A stretch of 64,000 nucleotides of DNA from Penaeicola halotolerans. GTDB lineage: Bacteria > Bacteroidota > Bacteroidia > Cytophagales > Cyclobacteriaceae. The stretch covers positions 372,001 through 436,000 of the forward strand of contig NZ_JAEAGO010000002.1 in assembly GCF_016464625.1 (NCBI RefSeq), in the 5' to 3' direction. Shown in pieces: positions 61,917 through 64,000 of the stretch. The translations under genes and the position numbers were made by a program. The notes under the pieces are model-generated. The model was not told where the DNA came from and ran no database searches. It worked only from the letters and a program-made list of their open reading frames with translations. Positions within the stretch are counted from its first letter, which is position 1; each line of letters starts with the position of its first letter.

Positions 61917-64000
61917 ATGAAAGATACAGTGAGTAATGAACTCATAGAAGTAGTTGCCAGTGAGAAAATGTATTTCTTTTCTATACAAATAGACAAGGAT
62001 CAGCAGCTTTCGTGGAATTACCTAGATGAGGATTTCAAGAACCTGCTTGACCTGCACCATGTCGTATTAGATAAGGTGCCATATCTTCTATTTGTGGCTT
62101 TTCACGAAGGCAAAGCCGTTCTAGAGATCAATACCTCAAAGGTGACCCTACTTCGCTTTTTGATCAAAGACACTAAGCTATCAAACATAGGAAGCAGTCG
62201 ACTTCTGGCAGGTAAGCTGGTAGAAATCAATGATGACTTAGAGTCAAGCCTCTCAGACATGTCGCCAGTCAAAATGCTCCTCTCACAGCAGCTTGTGGGT
62301 GTAGGAGTTTTTTCTTTTAAAGAGGCTTTTCAGCATGACGATACAGATACGCTGAGACTGAAGCTACGACAGGCAGTCCCACAAATGAGACTTACTCGCT
62401 GCAATGATGTTTTTGCAAGACAATACGCTACTTCAAAAGATCGATTAGCAGACCGAGAGCTATTAGCATTTTTTGATGGGGATTTAGAAGCAGCGCTTTA
62501 TGATATTGCTATCGTGATCGAAAGAGATCAGCATACGATCATTTCCCATGAGACGCGCCTAGATGGCTCCAAGATGATTGTTGAGGGTAATTATTTTACC
62601 CTTTATGACAAAAATCACTGGGTCAAAGGAGTCTTAGTTTTGCAAAAGGACATCACAGACAAAGAAAAGGCTTTTGAAGAGCTCATGGGCGCTGAGCGAC
62701 TCAGTGAGTTGATCAAAAGAAAAACAGGCCAAATATTTTTTGATTTCAATGCTGTCAATAGGACGATACATTTCAGTGGAGCTTTTGAAGATGTGACAGG
62801 CTACTCTTTAGAGAAGTATGGCTATATCAATGTCGATAAGGTCAATAAACTCGTGCACAAAGACGACTTTGAGTACTTAGCCGGCATGTTTAAACAAGCT
62901 ATTGAGAAAAAGGAAAATCTCAAAGTGAAGTTTCGTGTGTGGAATAAGACAGGTGGAGTCGTTTTCGTGGAGGCATCTGGCATCACATATACAGATGAAG
63001 CTGACTGTACGCTCATGGTCGGAGTGATCAAAAATATCACCCAAGAGATCAATTTCGAAGAGGAAATCAAACGCAGCGAGGTACGCTATAGACAGATATT
63101 TGAGTCTTCTCCATTGGGGATTTTCCAGTTTGATAGACATGGTGAGATCACGGATTTTAATGCCCGTTTCGTAGAGGTACTTGGCAGCCAAGCGGATAAG
63201 TTGACATCCTTTAATATGCTAGAAAGCGTAAAGAATGAAGGTGTGATCAAAGCCATCAAAGAAGCGCTTGAGGATAAGAAGGGTTTTTACGAAGGAGAAT
63301 ATAAAGCAGTAACTGGTAAAAATACTGCCATCATCAGGCTTCATACACACAAGCTTTCGGGCTTTGATCTCTACATCGGTATCGTAGAGGATATCAGTGA
63401 GAAAAAAGTTGCGCTTAAAAATCTCGAAGTGATCTCGAAAGTCACGGCTAGTCTGACTGGAGATACCTTTTTCAATACGTTGGTAGAGCAGCTTACTACG
63501 CATTATAAGATGCGCTATGCTTTCATCGGAGAACTATCAGAAAATCAGCGACAGGTACACATGTTAGCTTGCTCTAAGGATGGTAAGTTAGAAAAGCCTT
63601 TTGACTATGAACTAGCGCATACACCATGTGAGGATGTGCTGGAGTTAGAGATCTGTCATATCTTGGAAAAAGTGCAAGCTAGCTATCCTAAGGATCAGTT
63701 GCTGGTGGACATGAATATAGAGGCCTACATCGGAGCAGTGATCAGTGGTGCTCATGGAGAGCCTATTGGTATCCTTGTCATGATGCATGATGAACCGATG
63801 CCTGATCGCTATAATGTCAGAGAGACGCTCAAAATATTTGCTGATAGGGCTGGTGCAGAGATCCAAAGAAAGCGCGCTAACCAACAAATAGCGGAAAGTG
63901 AAACACTCTACAGAGCGATAGCAGAAAACTTCCCTAAAGGGACAGTGGATGTCCTAGACACTTCACTGAATTATATCTATACACATGGCTTGGAGTATAA
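61917..64000 (+). CDS. Multi-PAS/GAF sensor protein, partial (runs off the window)
   Basis: An open frame from ATG 61917 with no stop by 64000, at least 694 residues. After a ~230-residue N-terminal part of unknown fold, three PAS-like units follow (the second around 'FSGAFEDVTGYSLEKYGYINVDK', the third 'SSPLGIFQFDRHGEITDFNARFVEVLG'), then a GAF-like domain ('YAFIGELSENQR', 'GEPIGILVMMHDE') and the beginning of another PAS ('AIAENFPKGTVDVLD'). Probably the N-terminal half of a sensor kinase. It starts 37 bp after the REC-kinase stop. Confidence 0.85.
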   Translation, partial: MKDTVSNELIEVVASEKMYFFSIQIDKDQQLSWNYLDEDFKNLLDLHHVVLDKVPYLLFVAFHEGKAVLEINTSKVTLLRFLIKDTKLSNIGSSRLLAGKLVEINDDLESSLSDMSPVKMLLSQQLVGVGVFSFKEAFQHDDTDTLRLKLRQAVPQMRLTRCNDVFARQYATSKDRLADRELLAFFDGDLEAALYDIAIVIERDQHTIISHETRLDGSKMIVEGNYFTLYDKNHWVKGVLVLQKDITDKEKAFEELMGAERLSELIKRKTGQIFFDFNAVNRTIHFSGAFEDVTGYSLEKYGYINVDKVNKLVHKDDFEYLAGMFKQAIEKKENLKVKFRVWNKTGGVVFVEASGITYTDEADCTLMVGVIKNITQEINFEEEIKRSEVRYRQIFESSPLGIFQFDRHGEITDFNARFVEVLGSQADKLTSFNMLESVKNEGVIKAIKEALEDKKGFYEGEYKAVTGKNTAIIRLHTHKLSGFDLYIGIVEDISEKKVALKNLEVISKVTASLTGDTFFNTLVEQLTTHYKMRYAFIGELSENQRQVHMLACSKDGKLEKPFDYELAHTPCEDVLELEICHILEKVQASYPKDQLLVDMNIEAYIGAVISGAHGEPIGILVMMHDEPMPDRYNVRETLKIFADRAGAEIQRKRANQQIAESETLYRAIAENFPKGTVDVLDTSLNYIYTHGLEY

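Noticed and set aside
1-64000. tRNA, rRNA, CRISPR, insertion sequence or prophage genes
   Set aside because: No cloverleaf-like sequences, no regularly spaced repeats, and no transposase, integrase or phage structural gene were recognised in any frame.

Overview
The window looks like chromosomal DNA from a Bacteroidota species, most likely of the order Cytophagales. The evidence is a GldJ-type SUMF1 gliding lipoprotein, a large outer-membrane beta-barrel receptor with a carboxypeptidase-regulatory-like N-terminus, a CzcA-type RND pump fused to a TolC-like domain, a LytS/LytTR pair, AT-rich intergenic DNA and few recognisable Shine-Dalgarno sites. I see no tRNA, rRNA, CRISPR array, insertion sequence or prophage. 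Several starts were moved from upstream GTG/TTG codons to internal ATG codons; a few genes appear to start with GTG or TTG.

Region by region. 1-4.8 kb: the end of a CBS-domain protein (probably a chloride channel), a 411-bp AT-rich gap with two perfect DnaA-box words, two thioredoxin-fold exported proteins, a small membrane protein, a membrane-anchored amidase and type III pantothenate kinase. 4.8-6.2 kb: a compact sulfur assimilation set (Rrf2 regulator, DUF2061 membrane protein, CysH). 6.3-11.3 kb: a DUF2064-like protein, a Spy/CpxP-like protein, a WYL regulator divergent from an exported subtilase, and a poly-Asp lipoprotein. 11.5-15.3 kb: polA and a PLP-dependent threonine/serine dehydratase. 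15.3-19.2 kb: LytTR regulator plus LytS-type kinase and uncharacterised exported or membrane proteins. 19.4-27.8 kb: M14 peptidase, radA, S41 peptidase, an M23-M20-alanine racemase run, a small winged-helix regulator and a META-domain lipoprotein. 27.8-42.1 kb: SNF2 helicase, LolC/E-like permease, rbfA, a polytopic membrane protein, rpiB, tatC, glyA, an atypical prephenate dehydratase, gldJ and mfd. 42.2-52.5 kb: a cytochrome oxidase subunit III-like protein, a TonB-type receptor, a divalent-metal efflux operon (small secreted protein, CzcA-TolC fusion, CzcB-like adaptor) and a Fur-family regulator. 52.7-56.1 kb: an FtsX-like membrane protein, a two-lobed aspartic protease with PDZ domain and an SDR/DUF2867 protein.

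The most unusual region is 56.06-64.0 kb. A single-domain response regulator diverges from a tightly packed run encoding a stand-alone ThiF/E1-like adenylating enzyme, a GNAT-fold protein with a layout reminiscent of LuxI/FeeM acyl synthases, a 7TMR-DISM histidine kinase, a REC-histidine kinase whose receiver is a close paralogue of the divergent regulator, and a multi-PAS/GAF sensor that runs off the window. The spacing and overlaps suggest one transcription unit. My hypothesis is that two biosynthetic enzymes make a small molecule or modification that the linked sensor kinases report on. The proteins and their order are read from the sequence; the chemistry and the signal are inference.
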